64,000 nt of DNA, from assembly GCA_958450365.1 (NCBI GenBank), contig CAUEEP010000740.1:1553501-1617500 (forward strand), read 5' to 3'. Shown here one piece after another: positions 23,532 through 34,740 of the stretch; within the stretch, counting starts at the first letter, position 1; the number at the start of each line of letters is the position of its first letter. Both the position numbers and the translations under genes were made by a program. The notes under the pieces are model-generated. The model ran no database searches. It saw only the letters and a program-made list of their open reading frames with translations, and had not been told where the DNA came from. This stretch comes from Mesorhabditis belari. Taxonomy: Eukaryota > Nematoda > Chromadorea > Rhabditida > Rhabditidae.

Positions 23532-24278
23532 ATGCTCATAAATTCTCTTAAGAACCCTGGAACACAAAGTAGAAAGCTGGGTATGCCATCTCTTGTATGG
23601 CAATTCATGACCAAACACAAAGAGAATGACAAGCTTTTTGCCAACTGCTATCTATGTGCAAAAGAATGCACACCTCAGTTTACCCCAACTGCCACCACTT
23701 CTATGAGGAAACATTTAAAAGTAGTTTTTTTTCTTTAATTATTGCAAACACTTAAATTAGAAGAAGCATTCTAAAGCGTGGAGATTGAAAATAAGCGGTA
23801 GAATCGTTGAAGCAAGCGTGATTAAAAGAATCAACTCTGCTGATCCAAATGTAAAACAATTGCTAGTGCTGGAAGTAGTTTTCCATTTCTTTTGTTCATT
23901 TTTCGAAAGAACGATACGCTGCTAGCATTAGCATTAACTGATAAAACGCAATTTTTGGGGTAGGCTACTTGCGCCAAATTTTTTGCGCAACAGGATCATT
24001 GCGCAACTGGGTCATTTGAGCAACTGGGTCATTTGCGCAACTCGCCATAACTTTCTTCGAGGTCGGCCAATCTTTATGATTTGTGGTTTCATTTTGTTGT
24101 ACTTATTGAGATCTACAAAATGAAACCAAAATCATAAAGATTGGTTCACTTAGAAGAAAGTTATGGCGAGTTGCGCAAACGACCCAGTTGCGCAAAAAGT
24201 TTGACGCAAGGTAGCCTACCCCCAATTTTTTTGTTGCAGACGGTGCTGGAGCTAATTCATATGAATTTACCACGATAA
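23532..24278 (+). CDS. BED-type zinc finger protein, short
   Basis: Exon 1 (about 23532-23720) reads SLVWQFMTKHKENDKLFANC followed by YLC, a spacer, and TTSMRKHLK, the S.VW..F......A.C..C...TS.L.HL pattern of a BED finger, a DNA-binding fold shared by hAT transposases and host regulators. A 40-nt intron leads to exon 2 (23761 on; KHSKAWRLKISGRIVE). Exon 2 either ends at a TAG at 23933 or splices at GTAGTT (about 23873) to 24240-24278, skipping a family A MITE that lies in that intron. No hAT catalytic or dimerisation domain is visible. It could be a domesticated or truncated transposon gene, or a worm BED regulator. The start is uncertain. Confidence 0.55.
23957..24222. mobile_element. MITE family A copy with exact 8-bp target duplication
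   Basis: Ends are GGGGTAGGCTACTTGCGCC and GTAGCCTACCCC. Exact duplication CAATTTTT lies at 23949-23956 and 24223-24230. Between them lie GCGCAACTGGGTCATTTGCG motifs and the facing CATAACTTTCTTCGAGG / CTTAGAAGAAAGTTATGG arms. It sits in the putative second intron of the BED gene. Confidence 0.9.
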
Positions 24279-24689
24279 AATTAACATCTTTAAAATATTT
24301 TGCCTTACTTTTCGAATATTTTACTTTGCACATTTAATCCACAATTTGGTGAAACGCTTTAAAGAGGCTTTATTATAAAAAAAATTCGAGCAGCAATTTA
24401 TGTGTAATATGTAATGGTCCACTTTCCGCTTTTCAAAATGCATGAAGAACCTATAGATTAGAATAAAAAAATAAGAATGGCTTACAAATTAAAAAAACTC
24501 GATCAAAAACTAGACCTAGATAACTAGAGAAAAACAAAAACTAACTACGAGTTTTTGTAGAACGGTTAATAATGAACTTTCGACTGTAGAACCAATGAAA
24601 AACGTAACTAAATATGTAACCAATGAAAAACGTAACTAAATATGTATGTACTTAAAACTTTACATTTTAAAAAGTTTTTTTTTGGATAC

Positions 24690-24745
24690 GGGCTTGAGTC
24701 CATCCCCTGATTGAGCTTAGCGCTGGGCTAAACGAAAAGTACTGG
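24690..24745 (-). repeat. tRNA-like relic
   Basis: The minus strand reads TTTAGCCCAGCGCTAAGC and then GGACTCAAGCCCG, a degenerate A/B-box pair. No stem closes. Low confidence, included because similar relics recur in the window. Confidence 0.3.
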
Positions 24746-24825
24746 CCCTTTTAATTTAAATATTCGAAAAAATAATGACCAAAGACGACTTTCAATTAAT
24801 TAAATTATTAAGTTAACGTTTAAAA

Positions 24826-25071
24826 TTGAAACATTCCATTACAGCTGGCGGACTCCTGCCTCTTTTCTTTTCATTTCATCAAAACTTTACGAGTTTCATC
24901 GTCATTACTGCAAAAAAATCTTATCGAACAGCAATTACAAAAAGAATTTGCAGATTAATTGAAAAAGCTAATCATCAACAGCAACAATATAAACAGCAAC
25001 AGCAACAGCAACAAAAAGCTAATCATCAACAGCAACATCAACAAAAAGCTAATCATCAACAGCAACAATAA
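24826..25071 (+). CDS. Possible small Gln/His-repeat protein
   Basis: An 81-codon open frame that ends in a repeat of KANHQQQ(Q/H)QQ units made from AAAGCTAATCATCAACAGCAAC. The N-terminal half has no recognisable domain. It could be the last exon of a glutamine-rich protein or chance reading of a CAA/CAG microsatellite. There is no splice-acceptor evidence strong enough to decide. Confidence 0.2.
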   Translation: MKHSITAGGLLPLFFSFHQNFTSFIVITAKKSYRTAITKRICRLIEKANHQQQQYKQQQQQQQKANHQQQHQQKANHQQQQ

Positions 25072-25117
25072 CAATTTTGCTTTGAAAGTCAAATGTAAAA
25101 GTTCTACTGTGAACTTT

Positions 25118-25292
25118 TTTCACCAAAAATAAAAGGTTTTGTTGAAATGTTTATCTCAAAGGAAATTCTATTATCGATTCTCTATTTCATTTTCAATTTC
25201 ATTCTGATTCCATCGACATTATTGACTCTCACCGCCTGAAAGCTATCACTCTTCTACTTTTTCACCAAAAATAAAAGGTTTTGTTGAAATGT
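25118..25292. repeat. Direct duplication of about 35 bp
   Basis: TTTTTCACCAAAAATAAAAG followed by GTTTTGTTGAAATGTT occurs at about 25118 and again at about 25260, a clean direct repeat about 140 bp apart. Confidence 0.75.
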
Positions 25293-25822
25293 TGTACTTC
25301 TTCATCCTTTGTCTTCAAATCAAAAAACATAGTAAAAGTTTATTCATTGTTACTGTGAGTGTGAAAAATGAGATCAAGAAATTGGTTAAAACATGCGAAT
25401 TGTTGACTTAGCCGAATCTTGGTTTAAGATGTTTGAGAAGTCGCGCGTATTTCATCGGTTGATCTTCTTCTCCATCGAATGGCGATCGTCGAGACTAAAA
25501 TTCGGATTTTTAGACAGATTTTTAGACAGATTTTTAAAAGATTTTCTCATCGATCAAGTTAGAGTGACTCTTTTGCACGGCTTTCAATCTCATTGCTTAC
25601 AATTCGTAAAGGAATTACTTTGTATGTAAAGCGTTTCTAACCTTTCTGTCAATTTTCTAAAAACTACGTAACCTTGCCTATAGTTTTATTTAGTATATTT
25701 ATTTTTGATTATTTTAGGATTTGCTAATGATTTTAAAAATGCAAAAGTGGATAGATTGGATAAAAATTGGTGCTTTTCGGAATTTGACACATTTTAGAAA
25801 ACGCTTATTTACTCGACAGTAA

Positions 25823-25984
25823 TTAGGCACAGATGTGCTTTGTTTCGTTTTTACTTTCAATACTCTTTTTCTTTACCTTTGATGAAATGAAATCTTCATA
25901 TTCAGGCTCGAGAAGTGGCCAGGATAACACGAAAACGCTCAAGAGTTGAAGAAATAATAGAGATAACCAGAGGCGGAAGGTCAT
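25823..25984 (-). CDS. Possible small secreted peptide exon
   Basis: A 53-codon frame begins MTFRLWLSLLFLQLLSVFVL, a convincing signal peptide, followed by an acidic stretch EPEYEDFISSK. A good donor (AAAG|GTAAAG) follows ISSK at about 25876, so the real protein may splice onward, but I found no clear next exon. It could be the first exon of a secreted or membrane protein, or an upstream frame with no function. Confidence 0.35.
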   Translation of the reverse strand: MTFRLWLSLLFLQLLSVFVLSWPLLEPEYEDFISSKVKKKSIESKNETKHICA

Positions 25985-26079
25985 CGTTTTAAAGAATCCT
26001 GAAATTTCTTTTGAAAGCATTCATTTCCAATATTATTATAGATTCAACCAAGATTTGGGTATTAATCAAAAACAGAAAC

Positions 26080-26155
26080 ATGATGCCAAAGCAAGCAAGA
26101 TGATGCCAAAGCAAGCAAGATGATGCCAAAGCAAGCAATATAATGCCAAAGATTA
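26080..26155. repeat. 19-bp tandem repeat GATGATGCCAAAGCAAGCAA
   Basis: Four units of about 19 bp, with the last degenerate (ATAATGCCAAAG). Non-coding. Confidence 0.75.
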
Positions 26156-26626
26156 GCCAAGAGTAGAAAAATGGAGAAGTAGAGAGATTTTCAAATACAA
26201 AATCACGCAATAGAATACATTTGAGCAAATTAGAAATACAATTGGCTGTTAAAAATAATTTTTGGAGAAATTTAGAGGATTGGATTCTTGGATTTTGAAA
26301 ACTAACCATTCAGCTGGGCTAAACGATTGAGAAAATAGCCCTAAAGCTTGTTTAATTCCGAAATTCTCTACAGAAAATGGGTTTGAAAAATTCTTGGTAA
26401 TTAAGAAATTAAGAAATTTTAGCCTGATTCTTTAAAGTGTCCATTTTTCGACAAGAAGAGCCAACACCCATCAATTTTTCGAGAAGAAAATTTCCGTTTA
26501 TAATTTCCTTTCGAATATTTGTTTTGCATTGAGATTAGCTATTTTTAGCTATTTTTGTTTAGCTATTTTTGGGGAATTTGCGTACAGAAAGGTGGAAAAT
26601 ACAAAATTTGGACAGATTTTCTTTAA

Positions 26627-26858
26627 CACGTTGACGACAATGGCGTTTTTGCACAAACAATCGCATGGGACAACGTTGTTTTTTTTTCGACAAAAAACGT
26701 CACCTGACACCAGGTGACAATGTCCCAGGCGAACGAATATTTTGCATCAGGTGACAATGTCGACAACATCAGGTGACAATGTCGACAACATCAGGTGACA
26801 ATGTCGACAACATCAGGTGACAATGTCGACAGCATCAGGTGACAATGTCGTCAACGTG
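26627..26858. mobile_element. piggyBac-like MITE with TTAA target duplication
   Basis: TTAA at 26623-26626 and 26859-26862 flanks inverted ends CACGTTGACGACAATG and its complement. The inside carries about five 20-bp tandem units ATCAGGTGACAATGTCGACA. TTAA duplication with a CAC start is the piggyBac signature. There is no transposase frame. The element is only 232 bp. Confidence 0.8.
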
Positions 26859-27358
26859 TTAAAATATTTTGTGAAATCAGATAGAATTATGGTTTTTGTA
26901 TAAATTTCTTTACGAAAAGAGTAATTTGACAAAATTGCATTGTTCTTGTGTGTGTGTGTGTTTTTCTTTCTTTGTCTATTTGATGTAATGAATTCGAAAT
27001 GTCGACCGAACACGCAAAGAATTGAGAACAAATTGGACAACACATTCACGAAGAATGAAATAAGAAAAGGATTTTCTAGCAAAATAATAACAAAACTTCT
27101 AAAGGAAAAAAAAAAAACTAATTTTCTTTTCTTTTCTCTTTCGAGAAAACGATAAAATTTTATGGGACTCAAAGTGAAACAAAAGAAGATATGGAGGTAA
27201 AGTTTTTCACATTTTTTTTTCTTCTAGACTTCTTAAAGCAAAGTCGTTATTCTATACTTAAATACAATATTTGACGAACTGTTTTGCATGCATGCTCTTG
27301 GAGAATCTCAAGAATAAACTAAATAGAACTTTTAACAAAAGAAATAGGAACCGGATGG

Positions 27359-27470
27359 CACGTTTTAGGAAACAAGTTCTGTCTGCTAAACAAGTTCTGT
27401 TTTGAGCTTAAACATTAATTTCTCGTCACATTCACCATTTAGCAAGCAGAACTTATTTCCTAAAACGTAA
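27359..27470. repeat. Short inverted repeat
   Basis: GGATGGCACGTTTTAGGAAA with CAAGTTCTG faces AGCAGAACTTATTTCCTAAAACG, giving a hairpin of about 110 bp. Related to the GACACATTTTAGAAAA tail repeat by sequence. Confidence 0.5.
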
Positions 27471-27887
27471 AATCCGATCCGCAGACGATGAGGATTAGAA
27501 AGTGCAAATGTAACGGCTCCAACTTTCGAAAACTAGCCTAGCCTCGGGAGCTGGTCAAAACACCACCACGGCAAAAATATCCCCTCCACGGTTAATTTTC
27601 CATGTGTTTCTTATTCTTATTGGATGCAGAATAAAATTATCTACATTTTATCTACATTTTGCATACTTTGGGATCACTTAAAACAAAAATGGTGTCGAGA
27701 AAAGCTCAAAGTTAACCTCTTTTTGCGCCCTTTTCGTTTTTTTTGGCATTTTCTCAGCCCAGATTTGTTCTAAACGGCTCCAAAAGATACAGCAGATAGC
27801 TAATTTTTTTGTTCTACATTCAATGAAAATAAGAAACACAAATAAACCTAACTGCAAGCGAATTATTTTGGCCGGCGCTGTTTGAAC

Positions 27888-29620
27888 CAGCTCCCTTAGC
27901 CTTGTCTCTAGTCTTTATCTCAATCACTTTACTTTTTTGTATTTTTTTAGTATCTTATATGATTTTGGATATCTTGAATTTCTTTTGATATTCAAAATCT
28001 GATCAAAAGTAGATAAATTGGAGGCAATGTTACGACAGTTTATAATAGAAAATGCGTCACATTCACCATTTAGCTTGCGTCACATTCACCATTAGATTCT
28101 TTGAGAGGAAATTATTATATTTATGATTATGATTTATTATTATTGTTATTATTGTTAGAAAATTATTATTCTTATACTTTTCATATTGTGTTTTTTTTTG
28201 TGTAGATTAGTATAAATAAAGATCCAGAAAAAAGATCCAGAAAAAATCCAGAAAGATCCAATAAATAGAGATCCAGAAAAAAAGTAAAAAAAGATTTTCA
28301 AATCCAAATCCTGTCAAGCCATAATGTGGCCATAGATTCGAATATCCATATACTCGAATAATACAAATCACCTCAACTGAATTAATCTATAAGGAAATTC
28401 ATAAACAATAGCGACTTTTTTTTTGTGTTTACTCAATGAACAAAAGAGATTCGACTGAGGATGACTGTGGTGAGAAAAGAGTGATTTCAAAGTGAAAATG
28501 AAAGAAGTGAGAAGCCCGAGTATTCTCAAACATTCTCACATTGCTTACTTCAAGTAAAGAAAGAAAAAGACGAGGAAATCTTATTTTCCTTCAAATTTTC
28601 TCCAACATCGCCATTGAAATGAAAAGAATTCCCTTGTCTTTTTGTTGAGTGACTTCATCGAAATCTTGATTCAACGGAATCTTTGCTTGTCTCTTTTTTT
28701 CAAAGTATTCCCTTTCGCTTCGATGGATTTCAATTCAAGAAATTATTTGGTTCCTTTGAAAAGAACAAGTTGACAATGAAAAAAAACACATTTTTTGATT
28801 TTAAGACTAATAGAAAAGACTAAAGTTTGAGAAAAAAAAGATTAAAAAGTTGATAAAATGATAAAAAAGAGTTTTAAAATTGAAAACTCATCGGTGAATG
28901 ATTTTGGTAAATGGTAAATGGTAAATGCTTAAATGGCAAATGCTTAAATGGCAAATGCTTAAATGGTAAATGCTTAAATGGTAAAATGGTAAAGGGTAAA
29001 TGGTAAATGGTTTTTACAATGAAATGGTTTTGATTCTTTTAACTTAAAAATAACAAAAGATTGAGTGAAATGAAGAAACTGGTGAAGAAGAATGAGCTTT
29101 ACAAACTTGTCGAGCATCTGCATTACTGTTTACAATAAGATTTAGCTGAAAAACGGAACACGAATTTCAGACGTGAAAACTCGCGAATAGTAAATTCTGT
29201 TTATACAATATGGAATTGATTTTAGAAAAGAAAATGCCAAAGATCTAAAAAACTTACTTGCGAATGTGAATTCTAGAAAGAGAAATGAGATTTCCCCCCA
29301 ATGGAATCATCGCTTCAAATTCTCCTCTCATCCTCAGATTCCCTTTTTTCACTCTCGGCTTTCACAAACTTTTTCTAACTAAAAAAAAACATTCAGAAAC
29401 CAATTAGGATCTCAAGAGAAATTTTTGACTCAAGATTGATGAGAAACTGATTTTTTTTGATGAAAAAAGCTGAGTTTTTCCTGGAACTTGAAAAAAAGTT
29501 GCCAGATGCTGAATGAAATTTTAAAATACTGTTTCTAGAGTAACAAATTCATGACTATTGTAATAGTTTTGAAAGCGAAGATTAATGAACATGGATATGC
29601 TTTAAAGCTTACACTTACAT
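27888..29620. other. Gene-poor AT-rich DNA with simple repeats
   Basis: Contains a family E fold-back (27888-28060), AT-rich runs, and an irregular AAATGGTAAATGCTTAAATGG tandem repeat at 28905-29015. No frame with splice support or a recognisable domain. Confidence 0.6.
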
Positions 29621-29642
29621 GAGTTAAATTAAATTTTGATTA

Positions 29643-30367
29643 CCGTATTTTCTGTAATAGTAGTGCGCACTACTATTTTTCAACCCCCCTCCTGCCTGCA
29701 CTACTATTACAGACTGCACTACTATTACAGACTGCACTACTATTACAGACTGCACTACTATTACAGACTGCACTACTATTACAGACTGCACTAGAGTGTG
29801 CTCCTTGTTGACAGACAATTTGTCAGACAAATTTTCATTGACAACTTTTTTGTCAGACAATTGATCCGACAAGACTTCCGACAACGCGCTTTCTAAAGGG
29901 TGCGCTTTTAAAAGTATAAAGGTCGCGCGAAAAAATATTTTCACCACTAAAAATTTAGTAATATTTTATTTTAATTTTTTTTTTGGGTGGAATGGGAATT
30001 TTTGGGAATGGTTCTATTGCCAATGTAGACAATAGGCCTTGGGATTAAATTCGTAAAATAATATAATTTTTATATTTTTGCTTAACTTTTCCCTTTTTAA
30101 TTTTTTCTTAAATTTTAAATAGCATTTAAAAATTTTAAGAGTATTAGAAAGAGTAAGTAGAGTTAAGGAAATAATAAAGAGTTAAGGAAAAAGTAATAGG
30201 AGAAGAGTAATAGAAAAAAAGCGTAAGATTTTAATGTACAACATTATTTTGAAAAATTTGCTGATGGAAAATTGTGTTATTGGCTTATGCTTGGGGCGCG
30301 CTTAACAAAAACGCGGCGCTTTTTAGGAAAAGCGCTCTAGACTGCACTACTATTACAGAAAATACGG
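29643..30367. mobile_element. Tc1/mariner-like non-autonomous element with internal minisatellite
   Basis: The ends are CCGTATTTTCTGTAATAGTA and its complement, flanked by TA (29641-42, 30368-69). Near the left end about six 18-bp units ACTGCACTACTATTACAG repeat the terminal sequence itself, so the minisatellite seems to have grown from the element end. The centre is AT-rich. The repeated valine-rich frame on the minus strand is an artefact of the 18-bp period. Confidence 0.75.
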
Positions 30368-30639
30368 TATCTTTTCTCCAGAAATGGTCTGCCCCGGCTC
30401 TAGGATCTGCAATATCAAGCCAAACCACAAAACAGGACCAGTCCTGGCTTACCAGCTTCTATCAAGCCCAGGGACCTTTATGGGTCAGGTCTGCAGTATA
30501 GTCAGGTCCAGGTCCATGCCTAGCTTCTGCCATGACCGTTGAAAGCCCAGTGAACCCAGCTCACCATGCCTAGTCTGACTTTTAAGCCCTAGGATCCAGC
30601 ACATCTAAGCTAGACATGAGACATTCCAAGCCGAACCTA

Positions 30640-30785
30640 ATTCCACCTTCGTTTTCTCAGCCGTCTCTTGGCTGATTGGTCTGAAATTTTGTTTACAAAT
30701 AGAAATTGGTATTCTCTGCTTGTAGAAAAAAATTTCAGAACAATCGACCAAGAGACGGCTGAGAAAATGAAGGTGAAATTTTCCC
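30640..30785. repeat. Hairpin of about 145 bp
   Basis: TTTTCTCAGCCGTCTCTTGG faces CCAAGAGACGGCTGAGAAAA, and the flanking TTCCACCTTCG/GAAGGTGAAATTTT also pair partly. The loop is AT-rich. No duplication is seen at the ends. Confidence 0.7.
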
Positions 30786-31679
30786 ATGCAGAGCAGTCTA
30801 ACTACTGGCGAGCTCGGGAATTTTTGTGAGTTGTGAGCCCGGGGGGAAAAAATTTTCTTTTAAAAGAACTATTCTCTTTTTAAGTGCAATACCGTAGCTC
30901 AGTTTTCAAATTGGTCTTTTATTTTACCCAAGTCCAAAAATGTGTTTTGTTTCACTTTTGATATGCTGAAATGACCTCCCGTTTTCTCTCGCTGATCACC
31001 TGATCAATCACCGTCTAAAGGGATTTCTTTTAAAAACATTGTATCATTTCCAAAATGTCGAATTAGGGAAACCGGGCTCTTTCCAGGGGATCCAACCGAT
31101 CATTAATCTCAACTTCATTTTCCTTTTTCCTCAGTGTGACCAATCCAATTCTTTTTTTCTTTTTGTGGAATTTCTATATTTCTCTCTAAAATCTCAATAT
31201 TTTCCCATCTTCCCCTGATCTTTATTTTATCCATTTTCTTTTATCTTTTCCCCATCTCCTTTGAAACCAAAAATTTCACCTTTTCCAAGTCAAAAAGTGT
31301 ACGTTTTTTGGAGATTCTTTAATCCTTTTCTTTCCTTTATTTTGACCGTTTCTGATCAACATTGATAAGTGATACTTTGATACGATTTTCCCCTTTTTCC
31401 CCTCTCCATTATCCATTGATCATTGAGCTCAAATTTTATGCGATTATTGGCAAACATTGAATTGCATAAAAAGCGATTTGCGGAAAAGAGCCACGCGAGC
31501 CAATTTTGTGCAAATACCGAGGAAAATATTGAACTTGTGAAAGTTTTGATTAGCCGAAAATTCGATTCAAATCCCACGCGTGAACTTCCTGGGAATTGAA
31601 TTTTTTGAACTATTTTCAAACAAATCTATAAATTTTTGGTAAAATATCATGAGTGTGTAGAGCTAACTTCCACTGGAGC

Positions 31680-31765
31680 AAGGATGTCAAGTGCGTTGTG
31701 GTGTGATGCTTAGTACAGATGGTCGATAAGCGAAAGGCCGCGGGTTCGGAGTCTCGCCGGCGTGC
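31680..31765 (+). repeat. tRNA-like sequence related to that at 5866
   Basis: GTTGTGGTGTGATGCTTAGT (A-box-like) and GCGGGTTCGGAGTCTCGCC (B-box-like) align with the 5866-5945 relic. The shared sequence beyond the boxes suggests a small dispersed SINE-like family rather than independent tRNAs. Confidence 0.45.
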
Positions 31766-32229
31766 AAGTATTTGATCTGGCCCTAGTTCGAACTCGTAGC
31801 AGTGCGCTTCTTGCAAGAAAACTGCAAAGGTTGTTGTGCAAATCAACAGCTTTCAAATGAAAATTTTACCTGTGTTTTGTATTTCTTTTGTTGTTTTGTA
31901 TAAGTTTTTTTCAAGCTATGCTATAGTTTCAGCAACTTTAAACGCTTTTTTTTCCATTTTAGCTTTTCTATCACTTCTGGACGATGGGAATTTGTATCTG
32001 CAGAGCTAAAAGAGTTCTTCTACTTTGATTCGTTGTTTCGATTCGGGATTTCCGGGTCATTGACGTCAAAAATCCTTGAAAATTTTGGCAGAAATAAGTT
32101 GAAATGATTTTTAAAAGTGCCGCTTTTAAAAGTTTAAAAGTTTTAAATTACTTTAAAAGCACCGTAAAAGTACGTAAAGTAAAGCCGATTTACAAGAGTA
32201 TTCCACTGAATCGGTATTGAAAAGTTAAA

Positions 32230-32405
32230 GCTTTAGTTATACACTTATAGTATCTAACTAATAGTACTTATGAGTACTTATAGTACCTAACCAATAGTAC
32301 TTATAGTACTTAAAAATAGTACTAAAATATAGTTTCAACATATACTCATAGTATCTAACTAATAGTACTTATAGTACTTATAGTACTTATAGTATCTAAC
32401 TATAC
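32230..32405. repeat. AT-rich repeat of TAGTACTTATAGTATCTAACTA
   Basis: Irregular units of TAGTACTTA and TATCTAACTAA, self-complementary around GTAC. Non-coding. Confidence 0.7.
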
Positions 32406-32995
32406 TTTAGTTAGGACAATTAGATAATTACTCAACCCTTGACACATCTTAAACATTTTAAAAATCAATTTTGTTTTTTGTCTCACAACCTAAAAATCTA
32501 AAAACGATCTAAAAATAAGAAAAATCTAAAAATCTTGTACCCAACCCAACACTTCATTGCCTATCTTTGAATGCTTCCCTTTGCCTTGTGATTTCAAAGG
32601 TTAATCCCAGTGAGAAAAACTTCACCCATTGTTTCTTATCTTTTTCAAAGAACCCGAAGAGTTTTTTTTCTGAGAATAAAACGGAAATAATCTCTATCTT
32701 CCAGGTGAATTCATTTTCTATATTTGACGCATCTTCACACCGACATCTACAGTAAATCTAGTTTTCATATTAAGGCCTTTTTGTCGTTGTTTTCCGAAAA
32801 GCCTCTTATGGTTTTCGTTTGCGAAAAGTGTTCTCAAAAAAGACTAGGATAATCCCAGTTAGAAGGGGCTCTTCACAGCTAACCTCGATTTCTTAAAAGG
32901 CATCTATTTTTGGTCTCCGAAATTCGGTTGCTTTCATGAAAACTGAAAGTTTGATTACAGTGCCTTTTGGAAATGGATTGGTTAAGAAAAGCACT

Positions 32996-33264
32996 ACCGT
33001 AATATCTCTAGCTAGGGGTAGCGCTCTCCCCGCCCATAATGACGGTCGGAGCGCCGCGTGGTCTAACTTTAGACGCATTTTCCTTGCCGCCCATTGCTAT
33101 AGTGTACGCTTAAGTATCAAATTGAAAGCTAAAATTCAGGGTTATTTTTTGATATGAAAGTATTTGCATTTTAGAAATTTATGGGGGCTTAAGGAAAAAT
33201 GTGATTGAGTAAAAAATTTTTGTGACTACGCAACTTGTACAGGCGGGCTACTATTAGAGGTATT
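32996..33264. mobile_element. Diverged family B fold-back element
   Basis: It shares CCCATAATGACGGTCGGAG, a GTGTACGCTTAAGTATCAAA segment, GACTACGCAACTTGTAC and GGGCTACTATTAGAGGTATT with the three good family B copies (45059, 46114, 63676), but with many substitutions. It appears to be an older insertion. Confidence 0.65.
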
Positions 33265-34740
33265 ACAGCATTCATAAAGGCAATATCTCTTGTATTTAAA
33301 CTGTCCAATATGTAGCAAGCTTTCCAGTTTAGATTAAACTCCCAAGCTCCCCAACTTTTCTTTAAAAGAGTAGAATATTTATTCATCTTATCCAATTGTG
33401 AAAGAAATAGTCGCTCTTGGGGAAATTTCAGGAGAAACCTGAGAAGAAAGAAAAGCGAAAAGAATCAAAAACAACAACTGCTGTTTTTTCTCTTGAAAAG
33501 TCAAAAGACCCCCCGTGGTCTTGAGAAGTTCATAAAAGGAAAAGAAGTTGTTGGACAACGATCGACCATCCTTCCGTCCTCCACTTTTCCCCTTCTCATT
33601 CCCATTCCATTTCGCCCACTATTTCTCCCAACGATTTTCCTCCACTTTTGCCCACCTTTTTTCTCTTGTGTGGAGATTGCAAAAAGATCGAAACGATCAT
33701 AAAATTCATTTTCGTGGAAACCCTCAAAACACCTTACTGCTTTTCTATTTTCCCTTAGCTTCAATTGATCAACACCCCGCAAATCTTTCCCTTATTTTAT
33801 AAATCAGAAAGCGATTTGAATTTCTTGATTTTAAACCAAGAGACGTTCAAGAAAGATCAAGAGACGAAGAGCTTTTAAACTGACAAGTAGGCATTGAAAA
33901 CTATTCTTTAATAGGGTTTGCAAGGAGCCCTTCTATAGCCAGAGGCGTTAGAGAGAAAAGAAATTAAGATGTCGCATCATCTATCTTGTCGCACCTCTTT
34001 ACTCAGCTATCAGATTAAAAGAGCTCATAAATGAGGATCTGTCTAGAAATGGGGGAGATGTCCAGGGTTTTTTAGGGCTTGTTCTGGAAGTTTTGTAGCT
34101 ATTTGACTCTCCTGAAGAATAAGAGTCCAATTTCATATAGTAAATCTAAATGTAAATTCCATATAGTATAGTAAATCTAAATGTAAATTTGAGAAAGTTG
34201 AAAAAGAAATATAGTACCTGTTTCTCTTTTAGTTTTCTTTTCACTGTTAGAGCCAGTGCTTGCTCACTTTCAAGCCAAGCCATGAAAACTGAATTCATTG
34301 AATCTTTATTACTAAAAAAGAGCTTCTTTTCTAATCTCCTAAAGTCCAGAGCTAACTTTCTTTCTTTCTATTTCCCCATCTGGAACTCCTTTCCTGAGTT
34401 CTTTTCAGTTGAGAATGGCAGAAGAAGAAGAAGAAAAGAAATGACCTTTTTGTTGATGTGCGCAATCCCCGTGACAGTGCCCTTCTTCCCTCGCCTTCCA
34501 TCAGAGGCCCTCCTCTTCCCATTTCCTTCTCCTCTTTCGACTACAACTCATCCCTGTTTTCGTTTTTCGTTATCTTGTATACTCTACCCGTTTTCTCTTC
34601 TTTTTCCACATTTTCCTATCTTGTTTACACGTTCGATTCTGGGGGGGGGGCCAAAGAAATCCTCCATAAATAGCACCCAATATGCGGTGAATAGTGTCTA
34701 TGTGGAAAATTTCTGATTTTGTGCTAAAACCCATTGCAGG

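Larger units (their letters stand above)
30370..34735. other. Long interval without a supported gene
   Basis: Apart from the repeats listed, this contains C/T-rich tracts (33560-33720, 34440-34660) that give long but low-complexity open frames on both strands, which is typical of pyrimidine-rich worm promoters and introns. I see no domain, signal peptide or splice-supported exon here. Confidence 0.55.

Noticed and set aside
24826..25071. Confident polyglutamine gene
   Set aside because: Only the repeat is distinctive; no exon structure or conserved domain. Kept as a low-confidence feature only.
29624..29947. Repeated VVQSVI protein on the minus strand
   Set aside because: The repeat is an 18-bp minisatellite at the end of a transposon, read in frame because 18 is divisible by three.
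34189..34716. 175-codon plus-strand open frame starting MRKLKKKYSTCFS
   Set aside because: Low-complexity Phe/Ser/Pro product of a pyrimidine-rich tract; no domain and no splice support; it overlaps the upstream region of the gene starting at 34741.
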